Part shown: positions 36,498 to 46,974 of the stretch, one piece after another
Position numbering within the stretch: position 1 is the first letter of the stretch
How the letters are laid out: every line of letters starts with the position of its first letter
DNA from: Scilla litardierei
Lineage: Eukaryota > Streptophyta > Magnoliopsida > Asparagales > Asparagaceae
Length of the DNA stretch: 64,000 nt
Reading direction: 5' to 3'
Assembly: GCA_030789695.1 (NCBI GenBank)
Contig: CM061133.1
Span: 94,295,528-94,359,527 of the forward strand
Translations under genes and position numbers: made by a program
Notes under the pieces: model-generated
Database searches by the model: none
What the model was told of the DNA's origin: nothing
Seen by the model: only the letters and a program-made list of their open reading frames with translations

Positions 36498-36915
36498 TGT
36501 GTGGGAGTCGTGTGTGTGCGTGAGTATGGAAAATACAATGAATAAACACAAACACGAACAACGAGCAAATGGAAGATTTAGGGCAAAATTAAAATTGAGC
36601 TAAGGAGCGAGATTACCCAGATGAGATGAAGATCATTGCACATAGACGCCCCGATGCTACTCAATAGGAGCACGTAGTGAAGCAGCGGCAATTTCTTCAG
36701 CAAGTTTCGAAATTGGGGAGAACGGGTGAAGGTTAGGGTTTTGTGTGTGGGTGGAATCGAGGAGAATGGAGAGAAATCGATGGTGGGATGGATAGGGAGA
36801 TGGGGGGTCGATTGAGGTTGATTTTGGGGAAGAACGAGGTCAGGCGCAAGAGGAGGAGGTGAAACGTCGGTTTGGGATTCGAAAATGGCGAGGGTGGAAC
36901 GAACGAGCGGCGACG

Positions 36916-37286
36916 GAAATTTATAGGAATTTAAGTCGACCCGGTCGGGTGAGTTATCACCCGATCGGTTGACCTTAGGACGAAAATTCGATGCTGAAGA
37001 AACGCTACAGGCGACCCGATCGGTTGAGAACTCAACCGATCGGTTCGCCGCTCCACACATTTTCCTGAGAACTCAGAGTTTTTCGCCCGGTCCCTCAACC
37101 GGTCTAACATATTGTCACCCGGTCGGTTGACGAATTCTGAGATTTTTCCGAGAGTTCCCCCAGGTCACCCGGTCTGCTCACCCGGTCACTTCTTTCTTCA
37201 CCCGGTCGGTTCATTTTGTGACAGACACGGCTGTTAGCTGATACATCCCAACCGATCGGGTGAGTTTTCACCCGGTCAGTTGAGGC
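36916..37286 (-). promoter_or_regulatory. Internal promoter-like module: CCGATCGG array plus TATA box
   Basis: About twelve ACCCGATCGGTTG-type motifs, several in inverted pairs (36937-36973, 37013-37049, 37248-37286). On the minus strand they are followed at 36924-36916 by TATAAATTT in the context TTCCTATAAATTTCC. About 420 bp downstream on the same strand is the ATG of the short 3' ORF (36497). The LTR of the same element has the same order (array, TATA box, transcript). Inference: a separate promoter for the 3' ORF. Confidence 0.5.
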
Positions 37287-37750
37287 CTTGTTTTCTGCAA
37301 AAACCCAAAAATCGCCTAAGTTTCACGACGGAAGTTGTTGCGACTGGATTTATTTATAAAAATAGATAAAAATAAAGTAGAAAAAGTCATAAAAAGCGAA
37401 GCAAAAGTTTAGAACATGGGTTGCCTCCCATGAAGTGCTTTTGTTTAACGTCGTTTAGCTCGACGCCCGTTGATAATTTTCATGGTGGGCGATACGGGTG
37501 ATGCCCAAAATCCGGCATCTCTTCAGCTCTAGAGGTTGTTGCTATTGGTGTAGTTGGCGGCTGTAAAAAGATTTGCTCGACTACCCTCCCTTTGTTCATA
37601 GGATCCGGGACTTTTCCCTCAAATTGGCGTCCACCGCCATCTTTTTCAGGATCCGGACCTCATCACCGGTGAGGTCCATGGGTTCTTTTCCTTTTCTCCT
37701 CGTGGGAGGAGACTTAGGGAATCTGGGAGGGATCACATGTCGCGCGACCG
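37287..37750 (-). other. Element D spacer after protease
   Basis: On the minus strand, 37750-37611 continues the protease frame for a while after its stop (PMDLTGDEVRILKKM). Then comes non-coding sequence with CATGGGAGGCAACCCATG (37408-37425), a palindromic motif I recall from Tat/Athila-type non-autonomous elements. This is where RT and integrase would lie in an autonomous element. Confidence 0.5.
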
Positions 37751-37751
37751 C

Positions 37752-38564
37752 CTAATTAGCCACTTCATTCTTAGGGGAGCCAACTTGCTCTCCAAGGTCC
37801 CCCAAGCTATCGGGGGGATTCCTCGAGAGCACTTTCCATGCATTTGTTTCAACAGCTCTATCTTCTTCATTCTCCAGCATATTGATAACAGGATCGTCTG
37901 GGGGGTTTGGATGCTTCATCGACAAGCCTAAGTCAAATTCGACCCTTTCTTGGCTTACATTGAGGGAAAGCTTCCCATTCTTTACGTCTATCAACACTCC
38001 AGCGGTTGCCATAAAGGGTCGTCCAAGAATAATTGGGGTATGCTTGTCTTCTGGCATGTCCATCACCACAAAATCAACCGGTACATGCACTCCTTTCACA
38101 TCGACGGGTAGGTCGTCCACCACTCCCACCGGATACTTGACCGAACGGTCAGCAAGTTGCAATGTCATGCCGGTGGGCTCTAAGTCTCCCATCCCTATTC
38201 TCTTGTACAATGATAGGGGCATTAAGCTGACGCTCGCACCAAGATCGACGAGCGCCCTCTGGATTTGCACTTCCCCAATAGAGCAAGGGATGGAGAAACT
38301 TCCGGGGTCCTTGAGCTTGGGCAGATTTGCACGCTGAATGAGGGCGCTGCACTCCGCCGTTAACACGACCTTTTCCTTTCTAGATCCCCGTGTCACCAAG
38401 TCTTTCAGAAATTTGGCATATGAGGGGATCGTCTCTATGGCCTCGAGGAAGGGGATTTGTAAGCTCATATCTTTCACCATGGCAAAGAATCTGCCATACT
38501 TCTCATCGATTTTGGCCTTGGCAAGCCGTTGTGGGAAAGGCACAACGGACTTGAATACCTTCAA
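37752..38564 (-). CDS. Retropepsin (protease) of element D
   Basis: Open frame of 270 codons, the 3' part of the gag-pro frame. The active-site motif is RALVDLGASVSLMP (about residues 107-120), the plant Athila/Tat form of D-[ST]-G. The second signature IILGRPFMATAGVLIDV lies about 70 residues later, with NGKLSLNV following. These are aspartic protease hallmarks, and the enzyme would cleave the Gag-Pro polyprotein. The same frame extends upstream past one TAG (about 38586) to 38786. The ATG at 38564 is only the first Met after that stop, not a natural start. Nothing RT-like follows. Confidence 0.8.
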   Translation of the reverse strand: MKVFKSVVPFPQRLAKAKIDEKYGRFFAMVKDMSLQIPFLEAIETIPSYAKFLKDLVTRGSRKEKVVLTAECSALIQRANLPKLKDPGSFSIPCSIGEVQIQRALVDLGASVSLMPLSLYKRIGMGDLEPTGMTLQLADRSVKYPVGVVDDLPVDVKGVHVPVDFVVMDMPEDKHTPIILGRPFMATAGVLIDVKNGKLSLNVSQERVEFDLGLSMKHPNPPDDPVINMLENEEDRAVETNAWKVLSRNPPDSLGDLGEQVGSPKNEVAN

Positions 38565-38585
38565 ATTCCCTTCTTCTTTCTTCTT

Positions 38586-40210
38586 CTATTCTTCGGGGGT
38601 TCCCTCAGGAGCCACAATTTTTGGCGACGGGGCACCGTCGTCATTAGCCTTTTCAATTGGCCGCTCAACGGCCAGTGGTGCTTCTGGTTCTTTGGGCGGC
38701 ACTCTAGTAGGAATTTGTTTCCCGCTCCTCAAGACGATGGCGGACACGTTTTCATGTTCATGTGTGAGTGCCAAGGTCCGATTCACCCCCTAGGATTCAC
38801 CTCAGGCTATGGCGGTAATAAATTCTGCGGTCTCTGAAGGTTCGCCACTTGCAACCCCAGCTGGGTCACCTGATCAGTGAGTACTCTTTGTTCCATCTCC
38901 AGCTTCAGATTGATTTTCTCCTGGTTGGCTATGTATTGAGTCAAGAGGGACTCAACCGGAGAAATGGCCCTCTGTTGGCCGTATTGCTGCTGGGCGGGCT
39001 GCTAATTCCTAGGGGCATATTGTTGATACTGTGGGTGTGGTTATTGCTGCTGAAATTGATACTGCTGGAACTGCTGCTGGGGCCTAGCCGGCTGATAAGT
39101 CTGTTGTTGTTGCTGAGCCGGCTATTGGTAAGGCGCCCGGTAACTAAGGTTCGGATGATTCCCGTTGTTGGGAGAGTAGGCCGGGTTTGAGTTGGTTCGT
39201 GGTGGAAATGGCGCATTCCCCGTAGGATTGTAAAACAATGCGCTCGCCTGATCCAACGGTGGTGAGATGTCACCACCGTCGAACTCTCCAAAAACTTCGG
39301 ATTCTACCGCAGCAATCTGTTGTGAACCGGCGCCACCGGCGCCTACCATCAATGCGGAGATCTGGGTTGATAGCAAGTCAAACTTGCTTGACAATTTGTC
39401 GACGTCTTCGACTCTATGGATGCCCCCAGATCTTGGTGTGGCTCTCTCGTCACACCATCGTTCATTGTTGGATGCCATATTTTCCAAAATTTGTCCGGCA
39501 TCTTCTTCGCTTCTTGACATGAAGGACCCTCCAGCCGCGGCGTCCATGGAAGACTTTAAATCGTCCCTCAGCCCATTATAAAACAGATTTATAATCTGCC
39601 ACTTGGGGAGCTCATGGTGGGGACATCTTCTCTGCATCTCCTTGTATCTTGTCCAAGCCTCATGCATGGACTTGTGGCTGGCCTGGGAGAAGGAGGAGAT
39701 CTCACTCCTCAGCTTCATGGTCTTCCCCGGGGGAAAGAACTTTGTCAGGAAAGCATTGGAGAGCTTCTCCCAGGTTATGAATGTATTCGGGTCCTTCCCC
39801 CTAAGCCACAGCTTGGCCTTATCTCGCAAGGAGAAGGGGAACAGCTTCAGTCAGATAGCCTCAGTTGTGACACCGTTAATCTGGAAGGTGTCACATTTCT
39901 CCAAGAAGGAGTCTAGATGCTCGATCGGGCTCTCCATGGGTGCACCCGAAAACTGATCCTGCTGGATCAACGTCACCAAAGATGGCTTAAGCTCAAAGCT
40001 TTGGGCCGTAATAGCTGGAGGACGGATGGCAGAGGTGGACTCGATGGAAAGCATCGAGTACTCCAACAGGGACTAGTGAGGCGGGGTGTTCTCTTCCATG
40101 GCTTCAGGATCCTCCCTTCTTCGCTTCTTCGCGGCTAAACGCCTAAGGGTGGCGTTTATCTCTGGATCAACGGGGATCAAGTCGTCGAGACTTCTTGAAC
40201 TCCTGTGCAT
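38586..40210 (-). pseudogene. Gag of element D, with stops and a frameshift
   Basis: Starts MHRSSRSLDDLIPVDPEI (ATG at 40210), about 170 bp inside the PBS, a typical Athila/Tat Gag start. The retrotransposon Gag domain spans about 40000-39500: FPFSLRDKAKLWL, WEKLSNAFLTKFFP, SMHEAWTRYKEMQRRCPHH, INLFYNGL. Then a Gln-rich linker with coiled-coil character (near 38880-39120) and AIVLRSGKQIPTRVP near 38730, the conserved segment before protease. Defects: TAG near 40073, TGA near 39848 (CGA to TGA in the RDKAK block), two or more CAG-to-TAG stops in the Gln-rich linker, and a frame change near 38800. No zinc knuckle is visible. Confidence 0.82.
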
Positions 40211-40378
40211 GAAAAATAACAAACACCCGTGAAGCGACAAGTGGGAAAGAAACAGATAAGATAAGAAATAAAAATAAGAAAATAAAAAGGAAAAAGAAGA
40301 ATGCGAAAATTATCGCGAGGTAGGGATAAGAGCTAGACACTAGGGTTCAAGAGATCCTAAAATAACAAGCACATTGCC

Positions 40379-40396
40379 TCCCCGGCAACGGCGCCA
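40379..40396 (-). promoter_or_regulatory. tRNA-Asp primer binding site of element D
   Basis: On the minus strand TGGCGCCGTTGCCGGGGA, an 18-base complement of the 3' end of plant tRNA-Asp, six bases (AGTTTA) inside the LTR end. Confidence 0.88.
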
Positions 40397-40402
40397 TAAA
40401 CT

Positions 40403-42014
40403 TGACGTGCCCCCGGTTTGCAAGCCGCAAATGGCCGGGGGACCCGCGTGAGGGTTTAGATATTTGTAACCGCAAGCGCACGGTGTTGTAGTGTGGCTTG
40501 GGGGTCGAACACAGGGAGGCTAGGATATGCTTGTGTCAAAGAGGACCAAAATCACCCCGTGGGCGAGCTAGCCCAGATCGAATGATGGGTTGTCACGGTA
40601 GAGGAATGCAAGGAATAGACAATATGAAAATAAAACCGGGGACTTTGGTTTCCACCCCAACGAGCGACTCTCGTCGATACGGCCTACGGGTAGGATGGCG
40701 ATCGGAATCAGGGTCTAATGGTGGGACGTTGCATCTAAAAGTGGTACCGGCATCCCATGGACCCGATATTCCGGTCGGTGCCCAGGATGATACACCGGAC
40801 TTCCCGGGTTCGATCAGTGAGCACTCATGTGTCCATTAACACTGATCGACACCGGGAGCACTAAGCTCGCAACGTTAACTCCCAACGTCTCATCCTGCCG
40901 CTCCCGCGCGCTAGGATTCGGCGTCTACGCTAAGGGCGTAAGCTATGGCTAGGGAGTCAACCGCCAAGTTTATTCCCCCTTGGCCCAACGGTCAAAGGCG
41001 GTCTTTTTCTCACCGATGACAATAAAACACCCCGCGTAACCATTAGATTCCAAATCCCTATCGATATCCTAACCCTATGGATGCATCGGGAATAGCCCCC
41101 GAAAGGGTTTCCGCCAAAATTCCAGATTTGGGAACTACTCACAAATATTCATTAAAAAGCGATCTAAATGAAAATAGACCGTTAAAATCATAATCAGACA
41201 ATAGGAATGCAAAGGTAGTAAAGCAATTAAGATAATACTAAAGTTTTACAAAGATCCGAAAACTTACAAAAACAGGGAAATTACAGCCGTCACAAAATGA
41301 AGAAAACAGTAAAAATAACCAACTCCCGAATCTGGGAAACCTAAGGTTCTATTTATAGAAAACGACATCACCCGATCGGTTGACAAGTCAACCGATCGGG
41401 TGAGCTGCTTCACAAAATCACAGTGCAATGCGGGGGTTTCACCCGGTCAGTATGAACCGGTCGGTTGGAACTTGGTGCGGTCGGTTGGATCTTGGTGCTG
41501 ACCGGTTGGATCTTGGAGCGGACCGGGTGAGGAGATCGGTTGGAGCTTCGAGTCTTGGCTGTTGAAATTCAGCTACAGGTGAACCGATCGGGTGAAGGTC
41601 ACCCGATCGGTTGGAAATCAGCTTCGAATTTCCAGAGACTTTGAGCTTTTGACCCGGTCACTGAACCGACTGGGTGACTTCTTGTGAGCTCCAAGCTGCG
41701 CCCGGGTGGTGCATGCGTGCATCACCCGATCGGTTGGAGATGACCAACCGACCGGGTGAGGGGCTGAAAGATGCAATCTTCGTCGTTTGACCCCCTGGAT
41801 CACGCGTGACTCCTCCCGTTGCTCCGGGGACACATGATATCATCGTTTTACGCCCCAAATGCCAGAAAACTCCTGCAAAACACGGAAAACACGGAAAAGT
41901 GAAAGAAAACAAGAAAACACAAGAAAACACGAGAAAACAAATAAAAGACGGCGGTAAATACGGAAAAACACGGAAGAAAACGTGCGTAAATATATGAAAT
42001 ATAAACGCACGTCA
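40403..42014 (-). repeat. Element D 5' LTR (1612 bp)
   Basis: Close copy of 32701-34314: same ends (TGACGTG...CACGTCA), array at about 41369-41761, TATA-like box near 41349-41359. At 42015 it abuts the chromovirus pol remnant directly. Confidence 0.9.
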
Positions 42015-44088
42015 GATGTGCCTTTTGTTTGGTCGGGTGATTGTGAGAATGCTTTTGGTGTTCTGAGGGAGAGATTGACGACTGCCCCTATTCTTGTTAT
42101 GCCTGATCGCAGCGGTGGATTTGAGATCTTTTCTGATGCTTCTGGCAAGGGTCTCGGTTGTGTGTTGCATCAGCACGGGCATGTAGTGGCTTATGCATCT
42201 CGTCAGCTCAAGGTTCATGAGAAGAATTACCCGACGCACGATTTGGAGTTGGCTGCCGTCGTGTTTGCGCTCAAGTTTTAGAGGCACTTCCTGCTGAGTA
42301 AGAAAGTGAAGATCTTCACCGATCACAAAAGCTTGAAGTATATTTTTACTCAGAAGGAGCTCAACATGTGACATCGTCGATGGTTGGAGCTCATGGCGGA
42401 TTATGAGATTGATTTGCAGTATTACCCTGGCAAGGTGAATGTGGTTCCTGATGCGCTGAGTAGGCTTCCAGCGGTGATGATTTTGACCTCGCAGTGGAGA
42501 TTGGAGCAGGATTTTTGCGAGTCTGGTGTGGAGATTGTTCTTCCTGGAGAGGCTTCTTCGTTGATGAGTATGCAGAGTCAGTCGACGATTGTGGATTGGA
42601 TCAAGGCTGGCCAGGCTGAGGATCTGAAGCTGGTGAAGATTCGGGAGCAGGTGGAAGCCGGTCTGCGGACTGACTTTTTGATTCATGAGGATGGATCGCT
42701 GAGGTTTGGAGCCAGGTTGTGTGTACCAGCTGGGGATATTAGAGAGGAGTTGATGGTGGAGGCACACAGTCCGCCGTATTCTGTGCATCCTGGTGGCACC
42801 AAGATGTACCAGGATCTTTGTCTGAACTATTGGTGGAATGGTATGAAGAGGAGTGTGGCTCGGAGCGTAGCCAAGTGTTTGGTTTGCCAGCAAGTAAAGG
42901 CGGAGCATCAGCGTACGGCAGGGTTGCTACAACCGCTTCCGATTCCGGAGTGGAAGTGGCAGCACATCACTATGGATTTCGTGACTGGACTACCTCGGAG
43001 TCCAAAGCAGAATGACGCGATTTGAGTGATCGTAGATCGATTGACCAAATCCGCGCACTTTATTCCATTCCGAGTGGGACAGTCCACTGAGGCGCTAGCG
43101 AGGAGATACATGGAGGTAAATTCTTTTGCTCTCCGTTTTATTTCCTTTTCCTAGTTTAGATAGTGATGTAATGTGAATCGTGCAGGAGGTCGTGTGACTT
43201 CACGGAGTCCCTGTGAGTATCGTGTCGGACAGAGACATGAGGTTCACATCTCAGTTCTGGCAGAGTTTGCAGAAGAGTTTGGGTACGCGTCTGAGTTTCA
43301 GCACGGCGTACCATCCGCAGACGGATGGCCAGTCCGAGAGGACGATTCAGATCTTGGAGGACATGCTGAGGGCGTGCATGTTGGATTTCAAGGGTTCGTG
43401 GGAGGACCATCTACATCTGGTAGAGTTTTCTTACAACAACAACTTCCAGGCGAGTATTGGCATGGCGCCTTTCGTCGCTCTTTATGGGAGGAAATGTCGA
43501 TCGCCATTGAGTTGGGATGACGTTGGTGATCGTGAGCGGTTGGGACCTGAGATGATTGTGGAGGCCATGGATGTTGTCAGGAACATTCGGAAGAGGTTAA
43601 GAATTGCTCAGGACCGTTTTAAGCATTGGACGGATGCTAAACGTCGTCCTTTGGAGTTTCAGCCGGGCGATCATGTGTTTCTGAGGATTTCCCCGAATCA
43701 TGGTGTGATTCGCTTTGGGAAGCGAGTGAAGTTGAGCCCGCGATACATTAGACCGTTTGACATTCTGGAGAAAGTTGGCGAGGTAGCTTACCGCTTAGCC
43801 TTGCCGCCATCTTTGGAAGGAGTTCACAATGTTTTCCATGTGTCGCAGCTTTGTCGATACATTAGCGATCCATCTCATGATGTGGATTTCGCGGAGATTA
43901 CCGTTCGCCCTGATATGACGTATGACCAGCATCCAGTGCAGATTCTGGACATGCGTCAGAAGTCACTTCGGAACAAGGTTGTCAATCTTGTGAGGGTGAT
44001 GTGGCGACACGGCTCGCCTGGAGAGTCTACTTGGGAGAACGAGGATGAGATGCGAGAGCGCTACCCACTTTTGTTCCCGGACACGTGA
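42015..44088 (+). pseudogene. Tekay/Del-like chromovirus pol: RNase H, integrase, chromodomain
   Basis: 5' part removed by element D. Begins at the RT/RNase H boundary ([11 protein letters not shown]), with [11 protein letters not shown] and [21 protein letters not shown] (RNase H, to about 42480). Integrase follows: HHCC zinc finger (about 42765-42905, CLVCQQVKAEH), then D-D-E core residues in TMDFVTG (about 42970), VSDRD (about 43216) and HPQTDGQSE (about 43310). The C-terminus has GPFxxLxK-type features ([11 protein letters not shown]) and a chromodomain (about 43930-44080: [26 protein letters not shown]). Stops at 42279 (TAG), 42369 (TGA), 43023 (TGA) and 43195 (TGA) all fit C-to-T or G-to-A changes. 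An intron-like insert lies at 43116-43185. Confidence 0.92.
43116..43185 (+). other. Putative 70-bp intron in integrase
   Basis: TACATGGAG is followed by GTAAATTC, a pyrimidine-rich stretch, and GTGCAG before GAGGTCGTG. The frame is lost in this segment. Removing the 70 bp joins YME to EVV and restores the upstream (phase 0) frame into the VSDRD block. Confidence 0.6.
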
Positions 44089-44121
44089 GTGTTGGGAAAT
44101 TCCGAGGACGGAATTTTTCTT

Positions 44122-44134
44122 AAGTTGGGGAGGA
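44122..44134 (+). promoter_or_regulatory. Polypurine tract of the chromovirus
   Basis: AAGTTGGGGAGGA immediately before the LTR start TGTAACGACTGG, 34 bp after the pol stop. Confidence 0.72.
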
Positions 44135-46558
44135 TGTAACGACTGGTTTTCATGTATTTTGATTATTTATATTATATATATATATATATGTCTTGGTGGA
44201 TTCTCTCCTATGTGTGGTTTTCGTCTCCGTAGCTTTCATTTTCGATCGTTTCGTTGTGATTTTCTAGCTTCTTCCTTAGGATCGTCGATTTCGGAGTAAG
44301 TCATTTGTGACGGGCTTCATATCGATCATATCTTATTGTTAGATCAAGCCTAGGAGTCTTAGGAATCGATCCTGGAGCTTCGCGCTCCATTTCGGAACTT
44401 TCTGTGCACGTTAGCCGGTACAAGAAGGGGAACCGACCGACTAGATGACGATTTAGTCGGTCGACAAACCTTCATGGACCGACTAGTGGGCTTTGTTAAT
44501 TTCTCAGGAGTTACTGTTTATCGTTAGTCGGTCTAAGAACATTTGTCGACCGACTAGGTTGCAAACTAGTCGGTCAGCAATCGTTCTTTAACCGACTAGC
44601 TCTATGATCATTTTTGATACCAAGTACTATTCATTCTTAGTCGGTCTAAGAACGTTCATCGACCGACTAGATTCGTAACTAGTTGGTCAGTAGGTGTTCT
44701 TTGACCGACTAAATCTAAATCCTATTTCTGTACAGGAGTTACTGTTTGGACTTAGTCGGTCTGCGTTGGTCAACTGACCGACTAGTTCCCAAACTAGTCG
44801 GTCAGTGGTTGCTCTTTGACCGACTAATCAGTGTTAAAACCCTAATTTCTGGGCAGTCGCTAGCTCTTCCTATTTAAACCCCCCAAACGTTTTTCTTTTC
44901 TTCTTTCATTTCTCCTGAGCCTCCTTCTTCCCCAAATCATCATCCATCTTCCCCCTAGCCCTCCTTCATCAAGAGCTCCTCTCCCTCTCCATTTTGGCTG
45001 GCCACCACCTCTAGGTCGTCGAAAAACCCCCAAAAATCCCCAAAACCCCATTTCTCCAGATTTTCTCCCCATTTCCAGATCTGAACCCTAGTTCCCCAGA
45101 TCGTTTCTTCCGTTGCCGTGCTTGCTCGATATCGTTCTTCCGCTTCCTAAGGTAGTGGTCGATCCTTTGATGTTCTCATAACCCGTTTTGTGATTTTTGT
45201 GAAACCCTAATAAAACTAGGTTGGATGTTGTTCTAATGTTGTTTTGCCATGGCAGCGACCTCTTCCCCGTAGATTAGCGTCTGTGAGACGAACCTACGTG
45301 ATCGTCATCCTCGGTGCTAGGCAAGTGAAACTTGCCACTTAGGGTTTTGGGCCATGTCTTAGGCCATTTGCTTGTTGTAGGCGTAAAAGAGACTAGGCGA
45401 CGAAATGATACTCGCCTAGGCGCAATTTCAGGAACTCGCTTGACAACGAAGCTAGATCCGTTATTTATCATGTTGCATAACTACCATGTCATGTTTAATT
45501 TTAATTAACGGTATGCAAATTAATTGTCATCCATGCTATCCATGTTGAATGTCGCATTCGTAGCACACGCTACAATACTTGTGTTTCCTGGCTCGTGTTC
45601 CAGAAACGGGCTACGTGAGTTGGTGGATAGCCAATGCCCGATCTACTTGTTTCCGGCTAGGCACCTGCGTTAGGCATAACCCTACGCCATACGTGTTAAA
45701 TACACTTCTTGGCTCGTGTTCCAGAAGCGAGCATTCTGTGTGTGGGGTAATGCCCTGGCTCGATACACGTGGAGGGGTAGGGATAAGCGGTCACCTGAGC
45801 TTACGAGTTGGCCCGATCAGCCACTCTAGCCAGCAGACGAAATCTCTGTGCACAACTTGTTTACTTGACGTGTTCACTTGACGTGAACTACTTGACTTGT
45901 ACTTGTCCGTGTTATACTTGTGAAACTTGTTATCCATGACATACTTGCTACTTGTACTTCCTTTTACTTGTCACTTCCATACTATACTTGCCATGTCATG
46001 CATCATACTATAACTGCTAGGTTGTTAGTTTACCTTACTTTCAGTTTCCTTGCCCAAGTCTTTTAGACTTGCTGACATGTGCCCCTTTACTCTTTTGGGT
46101 GACACATGTTAGATCCTGAGCCTGAGTTCATTGTTGAGGACGAGGTGTTTGCTGACGCCGAGCCCGAGCCTGTGTTTAACGAGGAGTACGTGGACACTGG
46201 GGACCAGTCCTAGTGTCTTCATTGAGCTTTCCCCTTTTGTTTTAGACTGCTGTAGTTGTCGGTGCGTAGCACATATACTTTGTTATGTTTGTCCTCGTTG
46301 GCCTTGTTCTGGGCCTTTAGACTCTTTCTTTTAGCCTGGTGGCTTTTCTAGATGTTGAACTTACTTTTAATGTTGGACAAATTCTGAGATTTGAGATTTT
46401 ATTTCTGTCTCTCCTTATGTTATTATTGTTGTTCCGTTTGTGGTTACAGGGACCTGCTTATGTTTTATTGACGCTTATCGGGTTTGGGGCTTCACAGCTC
46501 CACTCTCGTGCGGACCTTTTCACGTCTTGCCTCCATATTAGGGAAGCGGGGCGTGACA
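44135..46558 (+). repeat. 3' LTR of the chromovirus (2424 bp)
   Basis: TGTAACGACTGG...GGCGTGACA, the same family as 7854-10442. Palindrome-type array 44432-44827, TATA-like CTATTTAAA 44870-44878, then a pyrimidine-rich 5' transcript segment. At 46559 the sequence switches to a Tat-lineage gag, so this chromovirus was inserted there or the two were joined by rearrangement. Confidence 0.88.
44432..44827. repeat. GACCGACTAG / CTAGTCGGTC hairpin array
   Basis: About twelve copies in alternating orientation. Several form close inverted pairs: GACCGACTAG, 6-8 variable bases, then CTAGTCGGTC. It ends about 40 bp before the TATA-like box. Confidence 0.85.
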
Positions 46559-46974
46559 ATCATCCCCGACCCTTGAGAGGGTTCTTCGCTCCCAGAAATC
46601 CCGCCCCGAGTGATGTGCAAGAGATAGCATAAGAGGTGGCACACTACACCCGGCTCAACACCCCCCTGGCCGATGTGATGGTGGCGGCCCTGACTGGCAG
46701 ACTCCTTTAAGACCCGCCCCCGAAGGCGAGGGCAAGAGGTGGCAGGAGAAGTATGTAGAAATATTATTGATACCACCACGACAATGGCCGCGACCTTGAT
46801 GAATTCTTCGCCTTGAAGAGAGACATTGAGCGGCTGATCCAAGATGGACATCTCCGGAGGTTCGTCGATCCACCTAAACCTGACCGAGGAAGGAGGGCCG
46901 CCGGGGGCCTGATCAACCAACCCACGATGTCGAGCAAGTGGCCCACCATGGGCCTGAGCCGGTCGTACGTGTGA
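46559..46974 (+). pseudogene. Tat gag C-terminal fragment
   Basis: Degenerate frame with a recognisable segment near 46770-46870 (YHHDNGRDLDEFFALKRDIE, then LIQDGHLRRFVD). It corresponds to the Tat Gag zinc-knuckle region, with its cysteines lost. N-terminal Gag is cut off by the chromovirus LTR. Confidence 0.6.

Larger units (their letters stand above)
32701..42014 (-). mobile_element. Element D: Athila-like element with gag-pro and 3' ORF, no RT/IN
   Basis: LTRs at 32701-34314 (3') and 40403-42014 (5'), tRNA-Asp PBS at 40379-40396, PPT at 34315-34330. On the minus strand: gag, protease, then about 4 kb with a short 3' ORF. There is no sequence resembling reverse transcriptase, RNase H or integrase. 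I see no matching target duplication: GATGT follows 42014, whereas the left LTR is fused to another LTR. It therefore interrupts the chromovirus pol on the right, but its left flank has been rearranged. Confidence 0.88.

Noticed and set aside
42015..42019. Target duplication for element D
   Set aside because: GATGT after the right LTR has no match beside the left LTR, where another LTR is fused.
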